The notes under the pieces: generated by a model | Database searches by the model: none | What the model saw: the letters and a program-made list of their open reading frames with translations, nothing else | What the model was told of the DNA's origin: nothing | In this document: positions 50,262-58,405 of the stretch, piece after piece | Position numbering within the stretch: the stretch's first letter is position 1 | How the letters are laid out: each line of letters begins with the position of its first letter | Position numbers and translations under genes: made by a program | Source: Deltaproteobacteria bacterium | GTDB taxonomy: Bacteria; Desulfobacterota; DSM-4660; Desulfatiglandales; HGW-15 | Reading direction: 5' to 3' | Length of the DNA: 59,155 bases | Assembly: GCA_020060215.1 (NCBI GenBank) | Contig: JAGVAP010000094.1 | Span: forward strand, 1 to 59,155

Positions 50262-53201
50262 CTATCGCTTGGTCTTCTTGCCGGAGGCCGCCCTCCCGGC
50301 CGCCGGCCTCTTCGGGGTCGCCTTTTTCGGGGCCGGTTTCTTCGGGGCCGGCTTCCTGGCAACCTTTTTTACCGCCGCGGGCCTGGAGGCACGCTTCGGG
50401 TTCGACGTCTTCCTGGCGGGGACCGCCCTCAGGGCGCTCTTCTTCGGGGCCGCCTCCGGCTTCTCCTTCCCGGCCGCATCCTCGATGGCGGCCTGGGCCG
50501 CTGCCAGTCTCGCAATGGGGACGCGGAAAGGCGAGCAGGAGACGTAATCCATCCCGACCCGGTGGCAGAACTTGACCGACTCCGCATCGCCGCCGTGCTC
50601 TCCGCAGATCCCCACCTTCAGGTTGGCCCGGGTAGCGCGGCCGCGGTCGATGCCGAAGCGGATCAGTTCGCCGATCCCTTCCTGGTCGATGGTCTGGAAA
50701 GGATCGTCCGGCAGGAGCTTGCTGTTGATGTAGTCGGGCAGGAAGGAGCCGATGTCGTCCCGGCTGAAGCCGAAGCCCATCTGGGTCAGGTCGTTGGTCC
50801 CGAAGGAGAAGAACTCCGCGGTCCGGGCCATCCGGCCGGCCGTGAGCGCGGCGCGCGGGATCTCGATCATGGTCCCGTACAGGTAGGGAATCTTCTTCAG
50901 GGCGAGCTTGGCCAGCACTTCCCTGTACACCCGGTCCACCAGCACCTTCTGGTTGTCCATCTCGCTCACCGTGCAGGTCACGGGCACCATGATCTCCGGG
51001 AAGGCCTTCCTGCCCTCCCGGATGAGCTCCCCTGCGGCCTCCAGGATGGCGCGGACCTGCATCTCGGTCACCTCGGGATAGGTGACGCCCAAGCGCACGC
51101 CGCGGTGTCCGAGCATGGGGTTGTTCTCGCGCAGCCCCTCGGCGCGCTTCTCCAGCTCGTCCATGCTGATCCCCAGGTCCTGGGCCAGGTGCTCCAGCTT
51201 TTCCCGGCTGTGCGGGACGAACTCGTGGAGCGGAGGATCCAGGAGACGGATGGTGACCGGGCGGCCGTTCATCACCTCCATGGTGGCCTTGACGTCCTTT
51301 TTCACGAAGGGGAACAGGTCGTCGAGGGCCCTGCGCCGCTCGTCGAGGGTCTTGCTCATGATCATCTTCCGGAGCAGGAAGAGCGGGGCGTCGCTCCCCT
51401 CGCCGTAGAACATGTGCTCGGTGCGGAAGAGGCCGATCCCCTCGGCGCCGAACTCGATCGCCTTGGCCGCGTCGCGGGGCGTATCGGCATTGGTGCGCAC
51501 CTTGAGCTTCCGGAACCGGTCCACGAGCTTCTGCAGGTCGGAGTAGCTCTTATTGTGCTCCAGGTCCACATCCACCAGGGGCATCTCGCCCGAGTAGACG
51601 AGCCCCTTGGTGCCGTTCAGGGAGACCCAGTCCCCCTCGCAGACCACGACTCCGCTCCTGGTGGTGAAGGACTTGTTGTCCTTGGCCACCTCTATGTCCG
51701 AGCAGCCGACGACGCAGCACTTGCCCCAGCCGCGGGCGACCAGCGCCGCATGGGAGGTCATGCCGCCCTTGGCGGTCAGGATGGCCTGGGACTTGTGCAT
51801 GCCGTCCACGTCTTCCGGGGACGTCTCCTCCCGGACCAGGATGACCTTCTCACCCCTTCCGGCCCACTCCACCGCCGACTCGCTCGTGAAGACCACTCGA
51901 CCTTTCGCACCGCCCGGACCCGCAGGCAGCCCCTTTGCGATCGGCCTGGTGGTCTGCTCGGCCTTGGGGTCGATCATGGGCAGGAGCAGCTCGACCAGCT
52001 GGTTGGGCTGCACGCGCGAAACGGCCGTGGCCGCATCGATCAGACGCTCCTTGAACATCTCGGTGGCCATCCGCACGGCGGCGACCCCGTTGCGCTTGCC
52101 CACGCGGCACTGCAGCATGTAGAGGACGCCCCGTTCGATGGTGAACTCGATGTCCAGGAGGTCCCTGTAATGCTTCTCGAGCCTGCGCTGCATATCGAAG
52201 AGCTGCTTGTAGAGCGTGGGCATGAATTCCTCGAGGGTCGGCAGGTGGCGGCTCTGGTCGTTCCTGGAGAACTCGTTGATCGGCGCCGGCGTACGGATCC
52301 CGGCCACCACGTCCTCGCCCTGGGCGTTCACCAGGTATTCGCCGTAGAAGTGGTTCTCGCCGGAGCCCGGGTCGCGGGTAAAGGCCACCCCCGTGGCCGA
52401 ATCGTCCCCCATGTTCCCGAAGACCATGGCCTGTACATTGACGGCGGTGCCCCAGTCGTTGGGGATCTTCTCGATGCGGCGATACTCCACGGCCCGCTTG
52501 CCGTTCCAGCTCATGAACACGGCCCCGATTCCACCCCAGAGCTGCTCCATCGGCTCCTCGGGGAAGGGCTTGCCCAGGACGTCCCTGACGATCTGCTTGA
52601 AATCCAGCACCAGCTGCTGGAGATCCTCCACGGTGAGCTCGGTGTCGTTCTTGTAGCCCTTTTCCTTCTTGACATGATCCATCCGCTCGTCGAGCACCTT
52701 GCGGATCCCCTTTCCGTCCCTGGGCTCGATCCCTTCGGCCTTCTCCATCACCACGTCCGCGTACATCATGATGAGGCGACGATAGGCGTCGTAGGCGAAG
52801 CGCGGGTTGCTGGTGTTCGCGATGAGTCCCTGGATGGTATCGTCGTTCAGCCCCAGATTCAGCACGGTATCCATCATGCCGGGCATGGACCTGCGGGCCC
52901 CGGAGCGCACGGAGACCAGCAGCGGGTTCTCCCTGCCGCCGAAGGTCTTGCCCATGAGTCTCTCCACCCTCTTGAGGGCGTCCTCCACCTGGGTTTTGAG
53001 CTCTTTGGGATACTTGCGGCCCCGCTCGTAATAGAGGTTGCACATCTCGGTGGTGATGGTGAAGCCCGGAGGCACCGGCAGACGCAGGGCAGGATGTCCG
53101 GCCATCTCGGCCAGGTTGGCGCCCTTTCCTCCCAGCAGGTTCTTCATGGACTCATTACCGTCGGCCTTACCACCTCCGAAAAAATAGACGTACTTTGGCA
53201 T
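50262..53201 (-). CDS. ppdK: Pyruvate phosphate dikinase with basic Lys/Pro/Ala-rich C-terminal tail
   Basis: This roughly 979-residue enzyme interconverts pyruvate, ATP and Pi with PEP, AMP and PPi. The N-terminal ATP-grasp part has LLGGKGANLAEMA and ARRSMPGMMDTVLNLG. The central phospho-His is in GGMTSHAALVARGWG (residues near 460), and the C-terminal PEP barrel has GICGEHGGD and SCSPFRVPIARL. PPDK is normally about 880-900 residues. Here 69 extra C-terminal residues (17 Lys, 8 Arg, many Pro/Ala) form a histone-H1-like tail. ATG 53201 or 53204 follow GGAGGG; the longer frame to 53297 is unlikely. PPDK suits gluconeogenic growth on pyruvate or acetyl-CoA-yielding substrates. Confidence 0.95.
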   Translation of the reverse strand: MPKYVYFFGGGKADGNESMKNLLGGKGANLAEMAGHPALRLPVPPGFTITTEMCNLYYERGRKYPKELKTQVEDALKRVERLMGKTFGGRENPLLVSVRSGARRSMPGMMDTVLNLGLNDDTIQGLIANTSNPRFAYDAYRRLIMMYADVVMEKAEGIEPRDGKGIRKVLDERMDHVKKEKGYKNDTELTVEDLQQLVLDFKQIVRDVLGKPFPEEPMEQLWGGIGAVFMSWNGKRAVEYRRIEKIPNDWGTAVNVQAMVFGNMGDDSATGVAFTRDPGSGENHFYGEYLVNAQGEDVVAGIRTPAPINEFSRNDQSRHLPTLEEFMPTLYKQLFDMQRRLEKHYRDLLDIEFTIERGVLYMLQCRVGKRNGVAAVRMATEMFKERLIDAATAVSRVQPNQLVELLLPMIDPKAEQTTRPIAKGLPAGPGGAKGRVVFTSESAVEWAGRGEKVILVREETSPEDVDGMHKSQAILTAKGGMTSHAALVARGWGKCCVVGCSDIEVAKDNKSFTTRSGVVVCEGDWVSLNGTKGLVYSGEMPLVDVDLEHNKSYSDLQKLVDRFRKLKVRTNADTPRDAAKAIEFGAEGIGLFRTEHMFYGEGSDAPLFLLRKMIMSKTLDERRRALDDLFPFVKKDVKATMEVMNGRPVTIRLLDPPLHEFVPHSREKLEHLAQDLGISMDELEKRAEGLRENNPMLGHRGVRLGVTYPEVTEMQVRAILEAAGELIREGRKAFPEIMVPVTCTVSEMDNQKVLVDRVYREVLAKLALKKIPYLYGTMIEIPRAALTAGRMARTAEFFSFGTNDLTQMGFGFSRDDIGSFLPDYINSKLLPDDPFQTIDQEGIGELIRFGIDRGRATRANLKVGICGEHGGDAESVKFCHRVGMDYVSCSPFRVPIARLAAAQAAIEDAAGKEKPEAAPKKSALRAVPARKTSNPKRASRPAAVKKVARKPAPKKPAPKKATPKRPAAGRAASGKKTKR

Positions 53202-53381
53202 CATGCCCTCCACATCTGATGTTTGATTGTTCGGAAAAGAAGACGATATCCGGGTAAAATATTTCTTTTGATCCCTTTTATCAAGCATCACGTTCACTTA
53301 TTTTCAAGTACGGAGCGGGACTTTACGCCGGGAAGCAGGACTGAAATACCACAAATGCGACCTTCTCGGGGTCCAGTGAAT

Positions 53382-53406
53382 CACAAGCGGGAGCTTGCTC
53401 CTGCAG
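53382..53406 (+). repeat. REP-like half-element
   Basis: CACAAGCGGGAGCTTGCTCCTGCAG matches the right arm of the 37107-37174 element. No second arm is seen, so it is a solo copy between the dikinase gene and the activator gene. Confidence 0.65.
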
Positions 53407-53439
53407 ATGATCAGCTCTCATCGTACCGCTCCGGGCAAT

Positions 53440-54225
53440 TCATCCTCCCCTCGACAGGCCGGCCGCCGCAATGCGCGCAGCCCCCAGGGCGCCGGTCAGG
53501 CCCGGCTCGGGAGGTACCAGGATCCGATGGCCCCGGATCTCTTCGATCGCCTTGAGCAACCCCTTGTCCATGGCACCCCCGCCCACGACCCCAAGCTCCA
53601 TTTCGACGCCGACCCTCTCCGCGAGGCTGTTCAGCTGCGCCGCAAGGGCCCTGTGGATTCCCGCAAGCAGGTCTTCTTTGGCGGCCCCTTCGGCAATCCT
53701 GGAGACGGCCTCGGATTCCGCGAAGACGACGCATCCGGTGCTGAACTCGACCCTGTGCCGCGACTTCAGGGAGAGTTCGCCGATCTCTTCCACCTTGACC
53801 TGGAGGACCCTGGAGATCACCTGGAGCAGCCTGCCGCTCCCGCCCGCGCATTTCCCGCTGAGGAGGAACTGCACCACGTTCCCCCTCTCGTCGATGCGGA
53901 AGACCTTGCTGTAGAGATCCCCCACGTCGATCACGGTCCGGACGGACGGCAGCAGGGCCGCGACACCCTTGGCGTGGCAGGAGAGGTCGGTCTTCGTCTC
54001 GTCTGCGTATGCAACCTGCTGCGACCCGTATCCGGTCGCTACGGTTCGCGAGATCGAGCGGGAGGAGAGACCGGAGCTCCGAAGCAGGGTCTCTCTGACC
54101 TTTTCGGCCGTCATGCGAAAGTTCCCGCCGGAAGGGCAAGTGAAGGAGCCGAGGACCTTCTCCTCATTCAGAAGGACCCCCTTGGAGTTCATGGAACCGA
54201 TATCAATCCCGATTACGTAAGCCAT
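53440..54225 (-). CDS. BadF/BadG/HgdC-type activator ATPase (copy 2), variant motif
   Basis: This 261-residue ATPase has GIDIGSMNSKGV at the N-terminus and VVGGGAMDKG near residue 212. Cluster Cys candidates are in SGKCAGGSGRL and STGCVVFAESE. The usual DxGGQDxK motif reads DVGDLYSKVF, so the second phosphate loop is altered. Known activators donate electrons to CoA dehydratases or reductases, but here no such enzyme subunit is adjacent. Its start overlaps the end of the YkgJ-type gene by 23 bp, so the two are coupled. It may be a diverged relative with a different client. Confidence 0.86.
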   Translation of the reverse strand: MAYVIGIDIGSMNSKGVLLNEEKVLGSFTCPSGGNFRMTAEKVRETLLRSSGLSSRSISRTVATGYGSQQVAYADETKTDLSCHAKGVAALLPSVRTVIDVGDLYSKVFRIDERGNVVQFLLSGKCAGGSGRLLQVISRVLQVKVEEIGELSLKSRHRVEFSTGCVVFAESEAVSRIAEGAAKEDLLAGIHRALAAQLNSLAERVGVEMELGVVGGGAMDKGLLKAIEEIRGHRILVPPEPGLTGALGAARIAAAGLSRGG

Positions 54226-54904
54226 CCCTGCAATCTTCTCCGGAACGTTTCAGGGGGGTCAGGAGGAATGCGCCGGACTGCTCGACCACCTGGAGCCCGA
54301 ACCTGCGGATGGTCTGAACCAGCGGCCTGCCGAAGAGAAAATCCATCTCCGATGGCTCCATCCCCAGCCTTTCCGAGGCCAGGGGCCTCAGGCGATAATC
54401 GAACTGGAGCATCTTCAGGATCTCCTGCACGGGACCCTCTCCATCCTCCTGTATCCGGGCGACAAGATCCTCGAGGGCCTTGTAGCCGCATCTCTTCTCA
54501 TGCTCTGCGGCCAGCGCCAGGGCGGCCCCCGGGGAAAGGATGTGCTCCCTTCCGAGCTTCGGCGTCCGGTGGAGCTCCATGAAATCGGAAGGGTCCCAGC
54601 ACCGGAGGGCCGAGCATTGCGCCGGCCTGTAACGATAGATCATGCAGCCCCTCCCCCGATCATCGTAAAAGATGCAGGCCCTGGAGCCTTCTTTCTCCTT
54701 TACCTTGATCATCTCCCGGTCGGCAACCGTAATCCGGCCTTCGACATTGTCCCAGACCGCTTCCCCCTTCCGGACCGTAAAGAGGGTTTTCCCGGCAAGG
54801 ATTCCCCGGTCCACGAGTTGGAGGTCCTGCAGGTGCAGGGAGGGAGTCGATCGCATGCAGCATTCGCCGCAGCGGATGCAATGGTCTCTCTGTTCGGAGG
54901 ACAT
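54203..54904 (-). CDS. YkgJ-family Cys-cluster protein
   Basis: This 233-residue protein has the YkgJ signature CIRCGECC near residue 10, followed by CIFYDDRGRGCMIYRYRPAQC near 95, which together suit an iron-sulfur or zinc site. A helical C-terminal half follows with no recognisable domain. The family function is not established. Overlap with the activator gene suggests that they act together, perhaps in cluster handling or electron delivery. Confidence 0.85.
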   Translation of the reverse strand: MSSEQRDHCIRCGECCMRSTPSLHLQDLQLVDRGILAGKTLFTVRKGEAVWDNVEGRITVADREMIKVKEKEGSRACIFYDDRGRGCMIYRYRPAQCSALRCWDPSDFMELHRTPKLGREHILSPGAALALAAEHEKRCGYKALEDLVARIQEDGEGPVQEILKMLQFDYRLRPLASERLGMEPSEMDFLFGRPLVQTIRRFGLQVVEQSGAFLLTPLKRSGEDCRDGLRNRD

Positions 54905-55260
54905 GATGAGGCGCCCTTCAGAGTATTCCCGAAGATTCTAGCCAAACCCCGGATCGAGTTCCAGCGAAAGTTCCAGCAAAAAAAGCTTGACTTGGGTTGT
55001 GAATGGGTGATTGGTATCACCCCACGGGTCTCGATCATACAGCGTCTGAAAGACGGGATACTGGAGTGGAACATTGGGGAGGCCTCAGACGGGGAGGGTG
55101 TACTGCCGGGTCCTGCTTTCGCTCTCTGGGACCCGGGATTCCAACGTTTTCCTTTTCCATCGTTCCAAGGGATTCTTCTCGGCCGAGCCAACGGTCTCTG
55201 ACCTGGTCCCCAGGACCAGGTTCTCCGCGGTGAAATCTTGAGAGCAAAGGGGGGGGCGGC
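54905..55260. other. 356-bp divergent intergenic region
   Basis: This gap separates the YkgJ gene (- strand) from the acyl-CoA dehydrogenase gene (+ strand). I see no supported gene. An A-rich patch with a TTGACT word (about 54990) might be part of a promoter, but no -10 at proper spacing was found. Confidence 0.45.
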
Positions 55261-56466
55261 ATGGATTTCAACCTGTCTAAGGAGCAGCGGGACATCAAGA
55301 AGGCGGCGGCGGAGTTTGCCCGGGGCGAATTCAAGCCGGAGCTGGCCCATGAGTGCGAGCTGAATCATCGTTTCCCACGGGAGTTGTACAAGAAGGCTGG
55401 AGAGCTGGGGTTCATCGGCCTCGATTATCCCGAGGAAGTGGGGGGCGGAGGGATGGGGGTCCTCGAGAATGTCCTCGTCATCGAGGAGTTCTGCAAGGCG
55501 GACTCCGGGCTCGGCATGGCCGTGCACCTCGGTTTCCTGCCCGCGAAGATCGTGCGGATCTTCGGAACTCCGGAGCAGCGCAGGAAGGTCCTTTCGCCCC
55601 TGACCCAGGGGAAGTGGGTGTCGGCCATTTCCCTCACCGAGCCGAACCACGGAAGCGACCTCACCAGCATGGAGACCACCATGGAAGAGAGAGCCGACGG
55701 GTTCGTGCTGAGGGGCACCAAGATATTCACCACCAATGCCTCTTACGCGGACTTCTTTGTCGTGCTCGCCCAGGACCGGCGCGAAGCCGGGCCGGGGAAG
55801 GGCATGACGACCATCCTGGTGGAGCGGGACCCCTCCACATGGCTCGGGGGGTCGCTGGAGATCAACGAGATTCCCCACAAGATGGGGATCAGGACGACGT
55901 CCAGCGGGGAGCTCGTCTTTCACGACCTCAAGGTACCGAAGCAGAACGTCCTCGGCGAGAGGGGCCGGGGACTCCTCAATGTGCTCGACTTTCTGGACGA
56001 GAGCCGGATCGAGATCGGCGCACAGGCCCTGGGAAATGCGGAAGGGGCGTTCCTGAAGGCTTTGAAGCACGCAAGGGAGCGGACCCAGTTCCAGAGACCG
56101 ATCATCGACTTCCAGGCCATCGGCCACAAACTCTGCAGGCTGTGGAGCCGGCTCATGTCCGTCAAGTATCTCACCTACTTTGCAGCATGGATGTGCGATC
56201 ACAGGGATCAGAGGCGGGACGGGACCCTTCCGCTCTTCACCTCCATGGTCAAGCACCACGTGCCGGAGACGGCCAAGTCGATCATCGACGAGACCATCAC
56301 GGTCTTCGGCGGCTATGGGTATTTCCTGGAACAGGACGTGGAGAGGAGGTATCGCGACAACCGGATCGTGGAGATCTACGAAGGCACGGTGGAGGTCCAG
56401 TTGAACACCATGGTGCGGATCCTGAAGAAACTGAATCTCGATTTTATCGATTCCACCCTGCTCTGA
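55261..56466 (+). CDS. Acyl-CoA dehydrogenase
   Basis: This 401-residue flavoenzyme has the family landmarks: AISLTEPNHGSDLTSMET near residue 121, GTKIFTTNASYADFFVV near 155, and the C-terminal VFGGYGYFLEQDVERRYRD with the catalytic Glu in IYEGTVEVQ. It forms the alpha,beta-double bond in acyl-CoA thioesters with FAD; electrons usually go to ETF. A G-rich ribosome site precedes ATG 55261. The next gene encodes an acyl-CoA synthetase-type protein in the same direction, so the two may activate and oxidise one acid. Confidence 0.95.
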   Translation: MDFNLSKEQRDIKKAAAEFARGEFKPELAHECELNHRFPRELYKKAGELGFIGLDYPEEVGGGGMGVLENVLVIEEFCKADSGLGMAVHLGFLPAKIVRIFGTPEQRRKVLSPLTQGKWVSAISLTEPNHGSDLTSMETTMEERADGFVLRGTKIFTTNASYADFFVVLAQDRREAGPGKGMTTILVERDPSTWLGGSLEINEIPHKMGIRTTSSGELVFHDLKVPKQNVLGERGRGLLNVLDFLDESRIEIGAQALGNAEGAFLKALKHARERTQFQRPIIDFQAIGHKLCRLWSRLMSVKYLTYFAAWMCDHRDQRRDGTLPLFTSMVKHHVPETAKSIIDETITVFGGYGYFLEQDVERRYRDNRIVEIYEGTVEVQLNTMVRILKKLNLDFIDSTLL

Positions 56467-56556
56467 ACCGCCGATACGCAAGGGAGTGCGCCGTTGGAGA
56501 TACGGGTGTGAGTGGAGCGGAGGAAAAGAGGCCGAAAGGATCAGAACGGAGCGGAG

Positions 56557-57975
56557 ATGGAGCATTCGACGGACCTGACCCCCTTCTTTGAACCAAGAAA
56601 CCTGGCGATCATAGGCTCTTTCAAAGAGGGGCTGTTCGGGGGGCACGTGGCGATTCAGTCTCTGAAGCGCTGCGGATTCAAGGGCGGGATCTTTCCGGTC
56701 AACCCCTCCAGCCGAGAGGTCCTGGGGCTGAAGGTCCATGCCGCCGTGAAGGACCTCCCGGAACCGGTGGATCTGGCTATGGTCATGATCAACGGCCGTT
56801 CGGTGCCTTCCATCATCCCCGAATGCGCGGCCGGGGGCGCCCGCGGAATCATCCTGGTATCGGACGGGTTTGCGGAAAGAGACCAGGAGGGAGCGCGGCT
56901 CCAGGATGAGGTCGTAAAGATAGCCGGCTCCCGCGGAATACGGATCCTAGGGCCGAATACCGCGGGTGTGGTCAACACCGCGAACGGTTTCAATCCATGC
57001 CCCTACAGCGGAGGCGGCTACCCTGTCAAGAGAGGAACCGTTGCCGTCTGCGCGCAGACCGGGATGATCAATCCCCAGGCCGTCCCCTACCGCAGGCTGG
57101 GGATCAGCAAGGTATGCGATTTCGGGAACCGCTGCGATGTGGATGAAAGCGACGTGCTGTCGTATCTGGAGAACGACCCCGACACGGAAGTGATCAGCAT
57201 GTATCTCGAGAGCATCCGGGACGGGAGAGGCTTTTTGGATGCCTCCCGAAGGGTCGGTGGACGGAAGCCCATTCTGGTCCTGAAGTCCGGAAGGACCCGC
57301 GAAGGGGCTGCCGCCTCCGCTTCCCACACCGGTTCAATGGCTATGGACGACGAGATCTTCGATGCCTTCTGCGCGCAGGCGGGCGTGTTGCGCCTGGAGG
57401 AGTTCGGAGAGGTCTTCGAGATGCCCAAGATCTTCGCGGCCGGACGCCGGGCCTCCGGCGGCAGGCTCGGAATCGTCACCTTCACGGGATGCGTGGCCGT
57501 TCTGGCGATCGATGAGGGGGCAAGACGCGGCCTCCACCTGGCGGGGATCTCCGCCCGCACCCGGAGCTTCCTCGATGGGATTTTTCCGGGCCTGGGGAAG
57601 ATGCCGGTGGATATCGGTCCTGCCATGGCTGCGGTCAAGGATACCTTCGATCGGTACCCTGAGATCCTGAAAACGGTTCTCCAAGACCACGAGGTGGACT
57701 GCCTCTTCAATGTGGTATGGGCGAATCCCGACGAGCGCATCCTCCGATGTTACTTCGAGGCCTATGAAGGCCTGGCGTCGATTTCGGGAAAACCGGTGGC
57801 CACCTGGGTCTATGGACCGGACCCGGAGGTGATCGCCGAGACCGCCGAACGGATCGAGGAGAGGGGGTTCCCGACCTTCAGCACTCCGGAAAGGGCCGTC
57901 AAGGCCCTGGGGCTGGCCGCGAGGTACGGGACCGGAAAAGACCACCCGGGCCGTTCCCGCGCCCCCTCGTCTTGA
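56557..57975 (+). CDS. ADP-forming acyl-CoA synthetase alpha-type protein
   Basis: This 472-residue protein has a CoA-binding Rossmann domain (residues about 8-135, with NLAIIGSFKEGLFGG and GPNTAGVVN). Two succinyl-CoA ligase-like domains follow, with the phospho-His candidate in SASHTGSMAMDDE near residue 262. No ATP-grasp beta domain is present, so it needs a separate beta subunit, or it may be a regulator-like relative. The enzyme class links acyl-CoA hydrolysis to ATP synthesis or the reverse. ATG 56557 was chosen over 56512 because GGAG lies 5 bp upstream and the domain starts right after it. Confidence 0.87.
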   Translation: MEHSTDLTPFFEPRNLAIIGSFKEGLFGGHVAIQSLKRCGFKGGIFPVNPSSREVLGLKVHAAVKDLPEPVDLAMVMINGRSVPSIIPECAAGGARGIILVSDGFAERDQEGARLQDEVVKIAGSRGIRILGPNTAGVVNTANGFNPCPYSGGGYPVKRGTVAVCAQTGMINPQAVPYRRLGISKVCDFGNRCDVDESDVLSYLENDPDTEVISMYLESIRDGRGFLDASRRVGGRKPILVLKSGRTREGAAASASHTGSMAMDDEIFDAFCAQAGVLRLEEFGEVFEMPKIFAAGRRASGGRLGIVTFTGCVAVLAIDEGARRGLHLAGISARTRSFLDGIFPGLGKMPVDIGPAMAAVKDTFDRYPEILKTVLQDHEVDCLFNVVWANPDERILRCYFEAYEGLASISGKPVATWVYGPDPEVIAETAERIEERGFPTFSTPERAVKALGLAARYGTGKDHPGRSRAPSS

Positions 57976-58184
57976 CATTTCATGAGTAACAGCCGCGAGA
58001 AGGTGCAAGCGCAGGGGCTTTCCCGACATTGACCTATGGGGCTGCTACCGCTCCGCTCGATGTGGCAATCATTCGCGGGGGATGTAATGATCGGTTGTGG
58101 AAGACGCGCCCTCCTCGAAGACCACCCCCAGGTGCGGCTCCCCGGCGCAGTCCAAGTCCCTTGATTCCTCCATAGAAGGTATTG

Positions 58185-58214
58185 ATCGTTCCCCGGCTCC
58201 CGCGTGGGAACGAT
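58185..58214 (+). repeat. Palindromic repeat ATCGTTCCC/GGGAACGAT
   Basis: ATCGTTCCC at 58185-58193 pairs with GGGAACGAT at 58206-58214 around a GC-rich 12-base loop. This word pair resembles a repeat dispersed in many bacterial genomes. Confidence 0.65.
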
Positions 58215-58253
58215 GAGAATCTCCCCACCATTCAATGCCCGCCCGACTCTCCT

Positions 58254-58305
58254 TTGCAGGAGCAACCTCCCGGTTGCGATTCCTCTTGCTCCCACAGGAA
58301 TGCAT
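58254..58305 (+). repeat. Diverged REP-like element
   Basis: TTTGCAGGAGCAACCTCCCGGTTGCGATTC (58254-58283) matches the left arm of the 37107-37174 family with several changes. CTTGCTCCCACAGGAATGC follows as a degenerate right arm. Confidence 0.55.
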
Positions 58306-58344
58306 CGGAGCAGGAGACGTGCGGCCTAAAAGAGGTCTCTCGGC

Positions 58345-58382
58345 AAAAAAAACCGCCTCGTCTTATCTTGAAGACGAAGCGG
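58345..58382 (-). terminator. Rho-independent terminator of the second thiolase gene
   Basis: CCGCCTCGTCTT (58353-58364) and AAGACGAAGCGG (58371-58382) form a 12-bp stem with one mismatch and a 6-base loop. The A8 run at 58345-58352 gives a U-run on the - strand, about 23 bp after the thiolase stop. Confidence 0.9.
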
Positions 58383-58405
58383 CCTTTTGGCGGTCTATGG
58401 GATGA

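Larger units (their letters stand above)
57976..58405. other. 430-bp convergent intergenic region
   Basis: The region lies between the convergent synthetase and thiolase genes. It contains a GTTCCC/GGGAAC hairpin repeat (58185-58214), a REP-like copy (58254-58305) and the thiolase terminator (58345-58382). No gene is supported. Confidence 0.6.

Noticed and set aside
50247..53219. 990-residue open frame on the + strand opposite the dikinase gene
   Set aside because: It is a shadow frame produced by GC-rich third positions; the - strand frame encodes all PPDK motifs.
54985..55025. Possible promoter before the acyl-CoA dehydrogenase (TTGACT word)
   Set aside because: The nearest -10-like word is about 22 bp away, too far for a standard promoter.
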